Assembly: GCF_009649745.1 (NCBI RefSeq)
Contig: NZ_WJNG01000007.1
Coordinates: 124,001-188,000 of the forward strand
Direction: 5' to 3'
Length of the DNA stretch: 64,000 bases
From: Aquibacillus halophilus
GTDB taxonomy: Bacteria; Bacillota; Bacilli; Bacillales; Amphibacillaceae
Part shown: positions 18,010 to 27,954 of the stretch, one piece after another
How positions within the stretch are numbered: the stretch's first letter is position 1
Layout of the letters: every line of letters starts with the position of its first letter
Position numbers and translations under genes: made by a program
The notes under the pieces: model-generated
Databases searched by the model: none
What the model was told of the DNA's origin: nothing
What the model saw: the letters and a program-made list of their open reading frames with translations, nothing else

Positions 18010-19002
18010 ATGATAAATCTGAATACAAAAAAGGATAAAGTAATAATGTTTCCTAAATGGAAATCAACTCTCGAACAGGAGAGTATGAATGCCCTTAAGG
18101 AAAAAAGGTATGATGATGCCTTAACAAAATTGAATCAACTAATCGCTCATGATGTAGTCACACATGAAATTGTAATGGGTAAGTTAATCTGTTTGATGGA
18201 GATAGGAAACTATGATGAAGCAGAAGATTTATGCCATCAACTAATTTCCAATAATGATTCACATTTATTTGATTACATACATATTTATAGCACTCTGTTA
18301 TTCCAACAAAGTAAATACGAAATGCTAATCGAAGAATTAGAAGAGGTATTTCAACGGACCGACATACCTAACTCGCTAAAACCCCAATTGAATCAGTTAT
18401 ATGAAATTAGCAAGAAGTTAAATATTGATAAGAAAGAAGAAGAGGCAACCCGGAATATTAAGAAACTAAAAACTGCTATACGAAAACAAGACTACCCTCA
18501 ACAGTGGAGAATATTAAAAGACAGCCGAGAAGTTTCAGTAGATTCACACATAGAATATCTAAAGGAGTTGTTAGTAGACTTTAGTATTAATCCGATAATA
18601 AAGACTGCAGTCATTCAATGGTTGCAGGAACAAAAGATTAACGATCCTATCGAAGTTACCAAGTTTGAAACTGCTGAAACCGTTATACCATCGCAGTTAA
18701 ATACATTGACTTCACATCCAATCACTATTCAAATAGAAGGGTATTTACATGAAATAGAACAAAACAATCCATCATTATTTGAATTAATCAAAAAACTGTT
18801 ATATCGTTATCTGTACGTCAGATTTCCTATCATGCCTGCAGATGAAGAGCTAGTCCATATATCGGAAGCTTTAAAACTATTAGGGTATCAATACCTTCAG
18901 ATGGAAACTAATATGGATATAGAAGATGAGGAAAAATTAAATAGTTATTTAATAGATATAATTACCTCAGAAAAAGAGTATTTTGAAATCGTAGGTGAAT
19001 AA
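18010..19002 (+). CDS. TPR-like helical repeat protein (YsoA position)
   Basis: The protein has 330 residues and is soluble and helix-rich, with TPR-like repeats in the N-terminal half (ALKEKRYDDALTKLNQLI, then EIGNYDEAEDLCHQLIS, then SKYEMLIEELEEVF). The C-terminal half has no recognised domain. The start is uncertain: ATG 18010 has a poor RBS and ATG 18046 (MFPKWKS) aligns better with memory of the Bacillus protein YsoA, also just upstream of tig. Function is unknown; an adaptor role is only a guess from the repeats. Confidence 0.75.
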   Translation: MINLNTKKDKVIMFPKWKSTLEQESMNALKEKRYDDALTKLNQLIAHDVVTHEIVMGKLICLMEIGNYDEAEDLCHQLISNNDSHLFDYIHIYSTLLFQQSKYEMLIEELEEVFQRTDIPNSLKPQLNQLYEISKKLNIDKKEEEATRNIKKLKTAIRKQDYPQQWRILKDSREVSVDSHIEYLKELLVDFSINPIIKTAVIQWLQEQKINDPIEVTKFETAETVIPSQLNTLTSHPITIQIEGYLHEIEQNNPSLFELIKKLLYRYLYVRFPIMPADEELVHISEALKLLGYQYLQMETNMDIEDEEKLNSYLIDIITSEKEYFEIVGE

Positions 19003-19033
19003 GCTCTTTGGAAATGGAAGAATGCACTCTTCT

Positions 19034-19102
19034 GAACGCGCATTGCAAATTGTTGAAAGCAATATGGATTATGTTATAATAAAGTGGTTGCAATTTGCGT
19101 TC
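19034..19102. promoter_or_regulatory. tig promoter bracketed by a 15-bp inverted repeat
   Basis: TTGAAA (19053-19058), 16 bp and TATAAT (19075-19080) form the promoter. It is bracketed by GAACGCGCATTGCAA (19034-19048) and TTGCAATTTGCGTTC (19088-19102), which match as an inverted repeat at 13 of 15 positions. The repeat could bind a regulator on both sides of the promoter. Confidence 0.6.
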
Positions 19103-19179
19103 CGCCTAAGTAGATAAATTTAAAAATCGAATGAACGTCAAAACGACATATTGAAATTATAGATTGTGGAGGGAAAACT

Positions 19180-20466
19180 ATGTCAGTAAAATGGGAAAAA
19201 CAAGAAGGTAATGAGGGAATTCTTACTGTTGAAGTAGGAGCAGAAGCATTCGATCAAGCGCTAGACCAAGCTTTTAAAAAGGTAGTTAAACAAGTTCAAC
19301 TTCCGGGATTCCGAAAAGGTAAGGTACCTCGTGGATTGTTTGAACAGAGGTTTGGAGTTGAATCACTTTATCAGGACGCAGTAGATATTATCTTACCAGA
19401 ACAATATACTAGTGCTGTAGAAGAAGCAGGAATTGAGCCTGTTGATCAACCTGAAGTAGATGTAGAGCAGATTGAAAAAGGTAAATCTTTAATTTTTACT
19501 GCCAAAGTAACTGTAAAACCAGAGGTAAAACTTGGTGATTATAAGGGGCTAGAGGTTGAAGAGGTAGAAACTGAAGTAACAGATGAAGATGTAGAGCATG
19601 AGTTAAAACATCAACAAGAGCATCAGGCAGAACTAGTCGTTAAAGAAGAAGGTTCAGTAGAAGACGGGGATACAGTTGTAATGGACTTTGAAGGATTTGT
19701 TGATGGAGTAGCATTTGAAGGCGGACAGGCGGAAAACCATCAATTAGAAATCGGATCAGGGTCATTTATTCCGGGATTTGAAGAACAACTAGTTGGTAAG
19801 GAAACAGGAGCAGAAACAGAAGTTGTGGTTACTTTCCCAGAAGAGTACCACGCGGAAGACTTAGCTGGAAAAGAAGCTACATTTAAAGTTAAGATTCATG
19901 AAGTGAAAGCTAAAGAATTGCCTGAGCTTGATGATGAGTTTGCTAAAGATGTCGACGAAGAAGTTGAGAGTCTTGAAGAATTAAAGAAAAAAACTAGAGA
20001 GCGTCTTGAAGAACAAAAAGCAAATGAAGCTGATAATAAAAAACGTGAATCTCTAATTGAGCAGGCTTCTAATAATGCAGAAGTTGAAATCCCAGAGGCA
20101 ATGGTTTCAAGTGAATTGGATCGCATGCTTAAGGAATTTGAACAAAGACTTCAACAACAAGGTATGACAATGGATATGTATTTCCAATTCTCAGGCCAAG
20201 ATGAAGATGCTTTAAAAGAGCAAATGAAAGAAGATGCTGGAAAGCGTGTAAAAACTAATTTAACGCTTGAAGCTATTATTCACGAAGAAAATGTAGAAGT
20301 TAGTGATGAAGATGTCAATAAAGAATTAGAGTCAATGGCTTCTATGTACCAAACAAATGTGGAGCAATTAACGCAAATGTTAGGTGGAAATACTGGCGCA
20401 ATAAAAGAAGACCTTAAATTTAAGAAGGCTATTGATTTACTAGTTGAACATAGTAAATCAAAGTAA
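19180..20466 (+). CDS. tig: Trigger factor (ribosome-associated chaperone, peptidyl-prolyl isomerase)
   Basis: The protein has 428 residues, full length. The N-terminal ribosome-binding domain contains the signature [18 protein letters not shown] (residues about 43-60, here with the G-F-R-x-G-K-x-P core). The FKBP-type PPIase domain follows (about 150-240, [21 protein letters not shown] and [13 protein letters not shown]), then the long helical chaperone arm and body. The RBS GGAGGG precedes ATG 19180. It sits upstream of clpX as in most bacteria. Confidence 0.97.
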   Translation: MSVKWEKQEGNEGILTVEVGAEAFDQALDQAFKKVVKQVQLPGFRKGKVPRGLFEQRFGVESLYQDAVDIILPEQYTSAVEEAGIEPVDQPEVDVEQIEKGKSLIFTAKVTVKPEVKLGDYKGLEVEEVETEVTDEDVEHELKHQQEHQAELVVKEEGSVEDGDTVVMDFEGFVDGVAFEGGQAENHQLEIGSGSFIPGFEEQLVGKETGAETEVVVTFPEEYHAEDLAGKEATFKVKIHEVKAKELPELDDEFAKDVDEEVESLEELKKKTRERLEEQKANEADNKKRESLIEQASNNAEVEIPEAMVSSELDRMLKEFEQRLQQQGMTMDMYFQFSGQDEDALKEQMKEDAGKRVKTNLTLEAIIHEENVEVSDEDVNKELESMASMYQTNVEQLTQMLGGNTGAIKEDLKFKKAIDLLVEHSKSK

Positions 20467-20496
20467 TAACATACATTCAGCTAAATAGAATAATAT

Positions 20497-20529
20497 AAAA
20501 CAAGGCATGAAATATTCGTGCCTTGTTTT
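20497..20529 (+). terminator. Terminator of tig
   Basis: AAAACAAGGCA and TGCCTTGTTTT form an 11-bp stem, followed by CTCT; an A-rich side allows function on either strand. Confidence 0.75.
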
Positions 20530-20926
20530 CTCTAAAATAAACAAGCTGTTTCATCATGGCCCACTAGTCGTTATTTAAACTAACAGTAATACATAGAATA
20601 ATTTTTCGGTGACTCGATTAACTGTTCATTCAAATTAAACTACATATCATTTGACATTTCGTTAACTTATTACATAATTAGATGTACATTAAAAATTACC
20701 TTGCAAAACATAATCTTCTGTTTGAATTTTTAAAAAATGTGTGATTCCGTTTATTGTTGTAACCAGTTGGTAACACTTTCATTAAAGACGTTTATTAGAT
20801 CGTTCGAAAGGTTTATTGCTTTTTAAACCTTTGATAATCTGATATTATGAGCTAAAGAAAGAATAAGAAAATTTCATATGATTTTTTCATATCATATAGA
20901 TACTTATAACTCGAGGGGTGAAATAA
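20530..20926. other. Gene-free region upstream of clpX
   Basis: About 400 bp without a supported gene. It holds one promoter candidate, TTGACA (20651-20656), 16 bp, CATAAT (20673-20678), which would give clpX a leader of some 240 nt. A small palindrome AAAGGTTT/AAACCTTT (around 20809-20831) is also present. No known RNA family was recognised in it. Confidence 0.4.
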
Positions 20927-22204
20927 ATGTATAAGTTTAACGAAGAGAAAGGACAACTGAAATGTTCATTCTGTGGAAAAAGTCAGGACCAAGTTCGTAA
21001 ATTAGTTGCTGGTCCAGGTGTATATATATGTGATGAGTGTATTGAACTTTGTACGGAAATTGTTGAAGAAGAGTTAGGTAATGAAGAAGAAGTTGAATTT
21101 AAAGATATTCCGAAGCCACAAGAAATTTGCGACATTCTGAATGACTATGTTATTGGTCAGGAAAAAGCCAAGAAAAACCTGTCCGTAGCGGTTTATAACC
21201 ATTATAAACGGATTAATTCATCAAAGAGTTCTGATGAAGTTGAATTAGCTAAAAGTAATATCGCGATGATTGGGCCAACAGGTAGCGGTAAAACATTGTT
21301 AGCACAAACGCTGGCAAGAATATTGAATGTTCCATTCGCAATTGCTGATGCTACCTCATTAACTGAAGCAGGGTATGTCGGTGAAGATGTTGAGAACATC
21401 CTTCTGAAATTAATTCAGTCTGCGGACTATGATGTAGAGAAAGCAGAAAAAGGAATTATCTATATTGATGAAATTGACAAAGTTGCTCGTAAATCTGAGA
21501 ACCCGTCAATTACTCGTGATGTTTCTGGTGAAGGTGTTCAACAGGCATTACTGAAAATTCTTGAAGGAACTGTTGCAAGTGTACCTCCACAAGGTGGTCG
21601 TAAACATCCTCATCAAGAATTCATTCAAATCGACACGACTAATGTATTATTTATTTGTGGCGGTGCCTTTGATGGTATTGAGCAAATCATTAAACGACGT
21701 CTAGGCAAAAAAGTTATTGGTTTCGGGTCAGAGGAATCCAACCAAGATCTGGGTAAAGGTGAACTACTTGCGAAGGTATTGCCTTAAGATTTACTTCGTT
21801 TTGGATTAATTCCAGAATTTATTGGCCGTCTACCAGTAATTGGTGCACTTGAGCCATTGGATGAATCGGCTCTAATTGAAATTTTGACAAAGCCAAAAAA
21901 TGCTCTAGTGAAGCAATATCAAAAACTCTTCCAAATTGATAATGTGGAATTAGAATTTGAAGAAGATGCGCTAGTCGAAATTGCTAAAAAGGCAATTGAA
22001 AGAAATACTGGTGCTCGTGGTTTACGTTCGATTATAGAAAGTATCATGTTGGATGTTATGTTCGAACTACCTTCTCGTGATGATATTGAAAAGTGTATTA
22101 TCACAAGAGAGACTGTTATGTTAGAAAATGGTCGTCCGAAGCTAGTATTGATTGATGGAACAGTTAAGGATGAAAATAAAGAATCACCAAAAGAAAGTGC
22201 GTAA
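20927..22204 (+). pseudogene. clpX: ATP-dependent protease ATP-binding subunit ClpX, interrupted by an in-frame TAA
   Basis: The same frame reads ClpX from ATG 20927 to TAA 22202-22204, but TAA at 21785-21787 stops it after 286 codons (KVLP[15 protein letters not shown], where the family has Glu). Upstream: four-cysteine zinc-binding domain (CSFCGKS...CDECIELC), Walker A GPTGSGKT, Walker [10 protein letters not shown], and [18 protein letters not shown]. Downstream: arginine-finger region EFIGRLPV and sensor 2 [11 protein letters not shown] product stopped at 286 would lack both. A single G-to-T change explains it; a sequencing error, a true mutation and recoding are all possible. ATG 21857 has no good RBS. 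Confidence 0.9.
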
Positions 22205-22251
22205 GAATCAATAAAATTTATTGATTATTGGCATTTGATAATATGTCTTAT

Positions 22252-22285
22252 GAAATCCCTTGTTATGTGTAACAAGGGATTTCTA
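22252..22285 (+). terminator. Terminator of clpX
   Basis: GAAATCCCTTGTTA (22252-22265) pairs perfectly with TAACAAGGGATTTC (22270-22283) around TGTG; the T-run is short. Confidence 0.75.
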
Positions 22286-22391
22286 TATGAATGAATTAAT
22301 TACGAAAATTTGTATACAAGATGAGTTTATTGTTTAGTCTGAGAGATTGCGGAAATACTAACAAGTATCAATTTGGTTTTGGAGGTACATC

Positions 22392-24056
22392 ATGGAGCTT
22401 GTTAGTATTGTAGTAATCATCCAACTATTCTTTGGAATAGTAATAGGTCTGTATTTTTGGAATTTATTAAGAAATCAACGATCAAATAAAACCTCTATCG
22501 AAAAAGAATCACAGAAGGAAATGGAAAAGCTACGAGCAATGCGTTCTGTATCTCTAACAGCACCATTGTCAGAACGAATTAGACCCAAGGACTTATCTGA
22601 AGTAATCGGACAAGAAGACGGAATTCAAACTTTGCGAGCAGCATTATGTAACACAAACCCTCAACACGTCATTATATATGGGCCTCCTGGAATAGGGAAA
22701 ACTGCTGCAGCCAGGTTAGTATTAGAAGAAGCCAAAAAAAACAAGAATTCACCTTTTAAATCAGCTTCACCTTTCATTGAATTGGATGCTACAACAGCAA
22801 GATTTGATGAAAGAGGCGTGGCAGACCCATTAATTGGTTCAGTTCATGACCCAATATATCAAGGTGCAGGAGCAATGGGGCAGGCTGGAATTCCTCAACC
22901 AAAACGCGGAGCGGTTTCTAACGCACATGGTGGAGTTTTATTTATTGATGAGATTGGAGAACTACATCCGATTCAAATGAATAAATTGCTAAAAGTACTA
23001 GAGGACAGAAAAGTAAACTATGAAAGTGCTTATTATAGTGAAGAAAACAAAAATATTCCCACACATATCCATCAAATTTTTAAAAATGGATTACCTGCTG
23101 ATTTTCGGATGATAGGGGCAACAACAAGAATGCCTGAAGAAATTCCGCCAGCAATTCGTTCTAGATGCCTAGAAATCTTTTTTAGAGAATTAGAGCCAGA
23201 AGAGGTAATTCAGGTTGCAACTAGAGCAAGTGAAAAAGTAAATAGCAAAATAGAAGAAAAAGCATTGAAAGTCCTATCTATGTATGCCCGCAACGGAAGA
23301 GAAGCAGTTAATATTATCCAAATAGCTGCAAGTATATCAAAAAAAGAAAATAGAGAAATGATTTCGCAAGGCGATATAGAATGGGTTGTTGATTCAAGCC
23401 GACTCTCACCAAGACTTAAACCTTCTGTTTCAAAAATAAATAGAATCGGAAAAGTAAATGGATTGGCTGTCAGCGGACCTAGTACAGGATTTTTACTCGA
23501 AATAGAAATTATGATCTTGCCTACGCTTAGCAATGGGAAAATTACTATTACTGGAATTGCTGAAGAAGAAACGATAGGAAATCAATCTAAATCCATTAAA
23601 AGAAAAAGTATGGCCCGAGGATCAATAGAAAATGTAATTACATTGCTACGTTCTTTAGGGGTACCTGCTCACGAATATGACGTTCATGTTAACTTTCCTG
23701 GTGGCATTCCAGTTGATGGCCCCTCGGCAGGATTAGCGATGGCGATTGGAATTTATTCAAGTATTAATAAAATACCAATCAGGTATGATACTGCTATGAC
23801 TGGAGAAATTAGTTTACATGGTGAAGTGAAGCCGATTGGTGGGGTTTTAACAAAAATTAGAGCAGCAAAGCAAGCAGGCGCCAAGCGGGTAATCATCCCG
23901 AAAGCTAATTATCAGGCTATTTGTGATAAAATAACTGGAATAGAGATATTTCCAGTAGAAACCTTTCGTGAAGCGTTACCACTTGCTATCGAGAAAATGG
24001 AGTATCGGAAAATTAAAGAAGATTACGAGTCTGAGCCTTCTACAAAATCCATTTAA
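22392..24056 (+). CDS. lonB: Lon-like ATP-dependent protease LonB
   Basis: The protein has 554 residues. One N-terminal membrane segment (residues about 3-25) anchors it. The AAA+ domain follows (Walker A YGPPGIGKTAAARL, then LFIDEIGELHPIQMNKLLKVLED) and then a Lon-type Ser-Lys protease domain (PGGIPVDGPSAGLAMAIGIYSS with catalytic Ser in GPSAG, Lys in PIGGVLTKIRAAKQAGAKRV). In B. subtilis LonB localises to the forespore membrane. GGAGGTA precedes ATG 22392. It lies between clpX and lonA as in Bacillus. Confidence 0.96.
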   Translation: MELVSIVVIIQLFFGIVIGLYFWNLLRNQRSNKTSIEKESQKEMEKLRAMRSVSLTAPLSERIRPKDLSEVIGQEDGIQTLRAALCNTNPQHVIIYGPPGIGKTAAARLVLEEAKKNKNSPFKSASPFIELDATTARFDERGVADPLIGSVHDPIYQGAGAMGQAGIPQPKRGAVSNAHGGVLFIDEIGELHPIQMNKLLKVLEDRKVNYESAYYSEENKNIPTHIHQIFKNGLPADFRMIGATTRMPEEIPPAIRSRCLEIFFRELEPEEVIQVATRASEKVNSKIEEKALKVLSMYARNGREAVNIIQIAASISKKENREMISQGDIEWVVDSSRLSPRLKPSVSKINRIGKVNGLAVSGPSTGFLLEIEIMILPTLSNGKITITGIAEEETIGNQSKSIKRKSMARGSIENVITLLRSLGVPAHEYDVHVNFPGGIPVDGPSAGLAMAIGIYSSINKIPIRYDTAMTGEISLHGEVKPIGGVLTKIRAAKQAGAKRVIIPKANYQAICDKITGIEIFPVETFREALPLAIEKMEYRKIKEDYESEPSTKSI

Positions 24057-24215
24057 ACGCGTAAAGATTTACAAAGGATTCAGTTTTCATTAAACTTAGG
24101 AAAAGAAGCATCGAAAAGTTATACTTCATTTTATTTCTAATTACATTTAAGTGATAGGAATTATTTTGACAGAGTCGAATGCAAATATAAATGTAAAATT
24201 GCGGAGGTGCAACAA

Positions 24216-26549
24216 ATGACAGAAACCAATAAAGTACAAATCCCCCTCCTTCCACTAAGAGGTATTTTAGTATTTCCATCTATGGTGTTACACCTAGATG
24301 TTGGCCGTGATAAATCGGTGAATGCACTAGAAAGAGCAATGATGGAGGATCATAATATCTTTTTAGCTGCCCAAAGAGAAAGTTCTGTTGATGAACCAGA
24401 TGCAAAAGACATATACAGAATCGGAACAATGGCAAAAGTAAAGCAAATGCTCAAGTTACCCAATGGAACCATTAGAGTTCTTGTTGAAGGAATATATCGT
24501 GGTGAAATTATCCAATTCATAGAAGAAAAGGACCAATTTTTAGTAGAGGTACAAGAGTTTAAGGATGTTCATGGGACCAAAAACGAAGAAGATGCTTTAA
24601 TGAGATCTCTATTAGAACAATTTGAACAGTACATAAAGGTATCTAAAAAGGTCAGTCAAGAAACGTTGGCTACAGTTGCTGATATCGAAGAACCAGGGCG
24701 ACTTGCGGATATTATTACCTCTCATTTGTCCTTGAAAATTAAGGACAAGCAAGAGTTGTTGGAAACGGAGGATATTAAGAAACGCCTTCAACAGCTAATC
24801 AATTTTATTAGTAATGAAAGAGAAGTATTGAGTCTAGAAAGAAAGATTGGTCAACGTGTAAAGAAATCAATGGAAAAAACGCAAAAAGAGTATTATCTAA
24901 GGGAACAAATGAAGGCGATTCAAAAGGAGTTAGGGGACAAGGATGGTAAGACGGGTGAGGTTGCTCAACTTAAAGAAAAACTTGAGAAAGCTGATATGCC
25001 AGAAAGAATAATGAAGGTTGCAAATAAAGAACTTGATCGATATGAGAAAGTACCACAGAGTTCTGCTGAAAGCTCCGTGATTAGGAATTATATTGATTGG
25101 CTTGCTTCTCTTCCATGGTCGAAAGAAACAGAAGATAATTTAGACATTAATCATGCCGAAAAAATACTCGATGAAGACCACTACGGTCTAGAAAAAGTAA
25201 AAGAACGAGTATTGGAATACCTTGCTGTACAAAAATTAACTCAATCTTTGAAAGGTCCAATTCTATGTTTAGTAGGGCCACCAGGTGTCGGAAAAACCTC
25301 TTTAGCTAAATCTATTGCCCGGGCAATAAACCGGAATTTTGTTCGAGTGTCTCTTGGCGGTGTTAGAGATGAGGCTGAAATTAGAGGACACCGAAGAACA
25401 TATGTAGGTGCAATGCCAGGTAGAATGATGCAAGGTATGAAAAAAGCTGAGACAATTAACCCTGTATTTTTACTAGATGAACTTGATAAAATGGCAAGTG
25501 ACTTTCGCGGTGATCCGTCCTCAGCGATGCTCGAAGTTCTAGATCCAGAGCAAAATAATTCTTTCAGTGATCACTATATTGAAGAAACATACGATTTATC
25601 AAAGGTGATGTTTATTGCTACTGCCAATAATTTGGGGTCAATTCCTGGTCCTTTATTGGATCGAATGGAAGTAATTTCTATCGCAGGTTATACCGAGGTA
25701 GAGAAATTACACATTGCAAAGGACCATTTATTAACGAAACAAATAAAGGAAAATGGATTAACTAAAGGTCAATTACAATTACGAGATGATGCATTACTTA
25801 AATTAATTAGAATGTACACAAGGGAAGCTGGTGTCCGTGGGTTAGAGCGGCAATTAGCATCCATTTGTAGGAAAGCTGCAAAGACCATTGTATCTGATAA
25901 TAAGAAGCGTGTAGTAATTACTGAAAAACAATTGGAAGCTATGCTTGGAAAACCAAGATTTCGTTACGGTATGATGGAAGAAGAAGATCAGGTTGGTGCT
26001 GCAACTGGACTTGCTTATACTGCAGCTGGTGGTGATACACTATCTATAGAGGTTTCTTTGTATCCGGGTAAGGGGAAATTAACATTAACCGGTAAACTTG
26101 GAGACGTTATGAAAGAGTCTGCTCAAGCTGCCTTTAGTTATATTAGATCTAGGGCGATGGAACTGAATATCGATCCTGATTTCCATGAAAAGAATGATAT
26201 CCATATCCATGTTCCTGAGGGTGCAACACCTAAGGATGGTCCGTCGGCGGGGATAACAATGGCAACTGCTCTTGTTTCCGCTTTAACAGGACGTCCTGTT
26301 AGGAAAGAAGTTGGAATGACAGGCGAAATAACGTTGAGGGGTAGAGTGTTACCAATTGGTGGGTTAAAAGAGAAATCACTGAGTGCTCATCGAGCAGGAA
26401 TAACTAAGATAATTATACCTGCTGATAATGAAAAAGACTTGGAGGATATACCGGAAAGTGTAAGAAACGACTTAACTTTTATTCCAGTTCAACACTTAGA
26501 TCAAGTGTTAGAGCATGCGTTAGCGGGGGAAAAACATGAAAGTAACTAG
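24216..26549 (+). CDS. lonA: ATP-dependent protease La (LonA)
   Basis: The protein has 777 residues from ATG 24216, 6 bp after GGAGGTG; a GTG at 24207 lies inside the Shine-Dalgarno and is rejected. Domains: N-terminal LAN substrate-binding domain ([12 protein letters not shown]), coiled-coil middle, AAA+ module (Walker [32 protein letters not shown]) and protease domain with catalytic Ser in [15 protein letters not shown] and Lys in [23 protein letters not shown] at 24166-24171 may mark its promoter. The last 14 bp overlap engB. Confidence 0.97.
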   Translation: MTETNKVQIPLLPLRGILVFPSMVLHLDVGRDKSVNALERAMMEDHNIFLAAQRESSVDEPDAKDIYRIGTMAKVKQMLKLPNGTIRVLVEGIYRGEIIQFIEEKDQFLVEVQEFKDVHGTKNEEDALMRSLLEQFEQYIKVSKKVSQETLATVADIEEPGRLADIITSHLSLKIKDKQELLETEDIKKRLQQLINFISNEREVLSLERKIGQRVKKSMEKTQKEYYLREQMKAIQKELGDKDGKTGEVAQLKEKLEKADMPERIMKVANKELDRYEKVPQSSAESSVIRNYIDWLASLPWSKETEDNLDINHAEKILDEDHYGLEKVKERVLEYLAVQKLTQSLKGPILCLVGPPGVGKTSLAKSIARAINRNFVRVSLGGVRDEAEIRGHRRTYVGAMPGRMMQGMKKAETINPVFLLDELDKMASDFRGDPSSAMLEVLDPEQNNSFSDHYIEETYDLSKVMFIATANNLGSIPGPLLDRMEVISIAGYTEVEKLHIAKDHLLTKQIKENGLTKGQLQLRDDALLKLIRMYTREAGVRGLERQLASICRKAAKTIVSDNKKRVVITEKQLEAMLGKPRFRYGMMEEEDQVGAATGLAYTAAGGDTLSIEVSLYPGKGKLTLTGKLGDVMKESAQAAFSYIRSRAMELNIDPDFHEKNDIHIHVPEGATPKDGPSAGITMATALVSALTGRPVRKEVGMTGEITLRGRVLPIGGLKEKSLSAHRAGITKIIIPADNEKDLEDIPESVRNDLTFIPVQHLDQVLEHALAGEKHESN

Positions 26550-27141
26550 TGCGGAAATAGTAATTAGTGCAGTATCGCAAAAGCAATATCCAAATGATCC
26601 ATTATTACCAGAAATTGCACTGGCTGGCAGATCAAATGTCGGTAAGTCATCATTTATTAATAAGATGATTAATAGAAAGAATCTTGCAAGAACTTCTTCA
26701 AAACCGGGGAAAACTCAAACGTTAAACTTTTACAAAATTAACGACGTTTTCTATTTTGTTGATGTTCCAGGTTACGGTTACGCTAAGGTATCAAAGAAAG
26801 AACGTGAAGCATGGGGGAAGATGCTGGAGGAATATTTTGTTGAACGCAAAAATCTAAAGGCGGCTGCTCTGATTGTAGATATTCGACATGATCCCACTGC
26901 TGATGACATTACCATGTATAATTTTTTTAAGCACTATGAATTGCCTGTTGTTGTCATAGCAACTAAGCTAGATAAGGTTGCAAAAAACAAGCGAGAAAGT
27001 CATATGCGACGGACAATGAAAGTACTGGAATTGGAGGATGGGGATGTAGTAATCCCTTTTTCTTCTGAAACAGCTGAGGGTAAAGAAAAAGCTTGGAAAG
27101 CGATAGAACACTTTATTAACTGGAAAAAAGAAAACAACTAA
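26536..27141 (+). CDS. engB: Ribosome biogenesis GTPase EngB (YsxC)
   Basis: The protein has 201 residues. It is an essential Era-like GTPase for 50S subunit assembly. G-motifs: G1 [11 protein letters not shown]2 with KTQTLNFY, G3 [10 protein letters not shown]4 TKLDKV, G5 [18 protein letters not shown], inside lonA, serves as RBS for ATG 26536. The overlap with lonA indicates coupled translation in a lonA-engB operon. Confidence 0.97.
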   Translation: MKVTSAEIVISAVSQKQYPNDPLLPEIALAGRSNVGKSSFINKMINRKNLARTSSKPGKTQTLNFYKINDVFYFVDVPGYGYAKVSKKEREAWGKMLEEYFVERKNLKAAALIVDIRHDPTADDITMYNFFKHYELPVVVIATKLDKVAKNKRESHMRRTMKVLELEDGDVVIPFSSETAEGKEKAWKAIEHFINWKKENN

Positions 27142-27175
27142 ATTTTTATCTGACTGCCATAATCCTAATAATAAA

Positions 27176-27213
27176 AAAAATAGCAACTGCAAAATCTGCA
27201 GTTGCTATTTTTT
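27176..27213. terminator. Bidirectional terminator between engB and the LiaF-like gene
   Basis: AAAAATAGCAACTGC (27176-27190) pairs with GCAGTTGCTATTTTT (27198-27212) with A and T runs on both sides. The stem overlaps the last codons of the minus-strand gene. Confidence 0.85.
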
Positions 27214-27687
27214 GTTAAATAACATGTATCCACCAACTACAATTAGAACGATGGGCCAAAAGTTTATGATTGAGGCTATAGCTTGATCAATCCAGTTAAA
27301 CCAGCTAGGCTTATCGGGGACAAAAATTGCAAAAATGGATATAACTAGTAATATTAGGCCGGGAAACAATCCAGACTTAGATTTCTGAAAGCGAATAAAA
27401 AAAGCAATCGCAATAATTAAGGTGTAAATACCCCAATGATCAATCCAAAAAGAGTAGTGGTTCAGGCCATGAAAATGGATACCTAAACCAAGAATTATTG
27501 TTCCTGGGAATAAATTTTTGTAATCATTGGAAATATAACCATGAGATAAAAAAGCTACTCCAATAATTATCAGTAAACTTGGCCAGGAGTAGAAGTCTGT
27601 AAGTATTGGAAATTGAAGTTGTCGTAATAGGAAGTAGGCACCGATTCCTACAAGTAAAAATCCGATAAACACGTTTTGTCTTTTCAT
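27205..27687 (-). CDS. Multi-pass membrane protein, LiaI/LiaF-like transmembrane region
   Basis: The protein has 160 residues from the ATG at 27687, which follows GGAGGTG by about 5 bp on the minus strand; an ATG at 27699 lies inside the Shine-Dalgarno. It has four to five hydrophobic segments, each pair joined by short polar turns (GFLLVGIGAYFLLRQL, WPSLLIIIGVAFLSHG, WPIVLIVVGGYMLF). The repeated WPxxLIxxG pattern is typical of the DUF5668/LiaF N-terminal region. B. subtilis has a membrane protein gene (ysxD) next to engB and hemA. Function is unknown. Confidence 0.78.
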   Translation of the reverse strand: MKRQNVFIGFLLVGIGAYFLLRQLQFPILTDFYSWPSLLIIIGVAFLSHGYISNDYKNLFPGTIILGLGIHFHGLNHYSFWIDHWGIYTLIIAIAFFIRFQKSKSGLFPGLILLVISIFAIFVPDKPSWFNWIDQAIASIINFWPIVLIVVGGYMLFNKK

Positions 27688-27702
27688 TTGCACCTCCATA
27701 CA

Positions 27703-27717
27703 TTATAATGATTATTA
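27703..27717. promoter_or_regulatory. PerR-box-like palindrome
   Basis: TTATAATGATTATTA matches the PerR box TTATAATNATTATAA at all but one position. It lies between the divergent membrane-protein gene and hemA, 238 bp before the hemA start. The hemAXCDBL operon is a PerR target in B. subtilis, so control of hemA is likely, but the box also abuts the minus-strand gene. Confidence 0.55.
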
Positions 27718-27954
27718 ACTAGTAGCGATTTCTTGATTATATTAATTGATTATGATAAAGTACATAAAGATTAAATGACTAGAAGCACTTATATTCATTA
27801 TATTATCATAGTTGTAAAATTATTTCACAATCTGTTCATATTTTAAAAAGAATTCATAGTCTGTTCATATTTAAGCAAGAAAATGAAACTAATTACATGT
27901 TACAATTGGACATGTTACAAATCTAGCTTGATGTTTTTTTTGGGGGTAGATATT

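Noticed and set aside
21857-22204. Separate 115-residue gene after the clpX stop
   Set aside because: It is the same frame and the C-terminal domain of ClpX; no proper RBS precedes ATG 21857, so it is treated as part of the interrupted gene.
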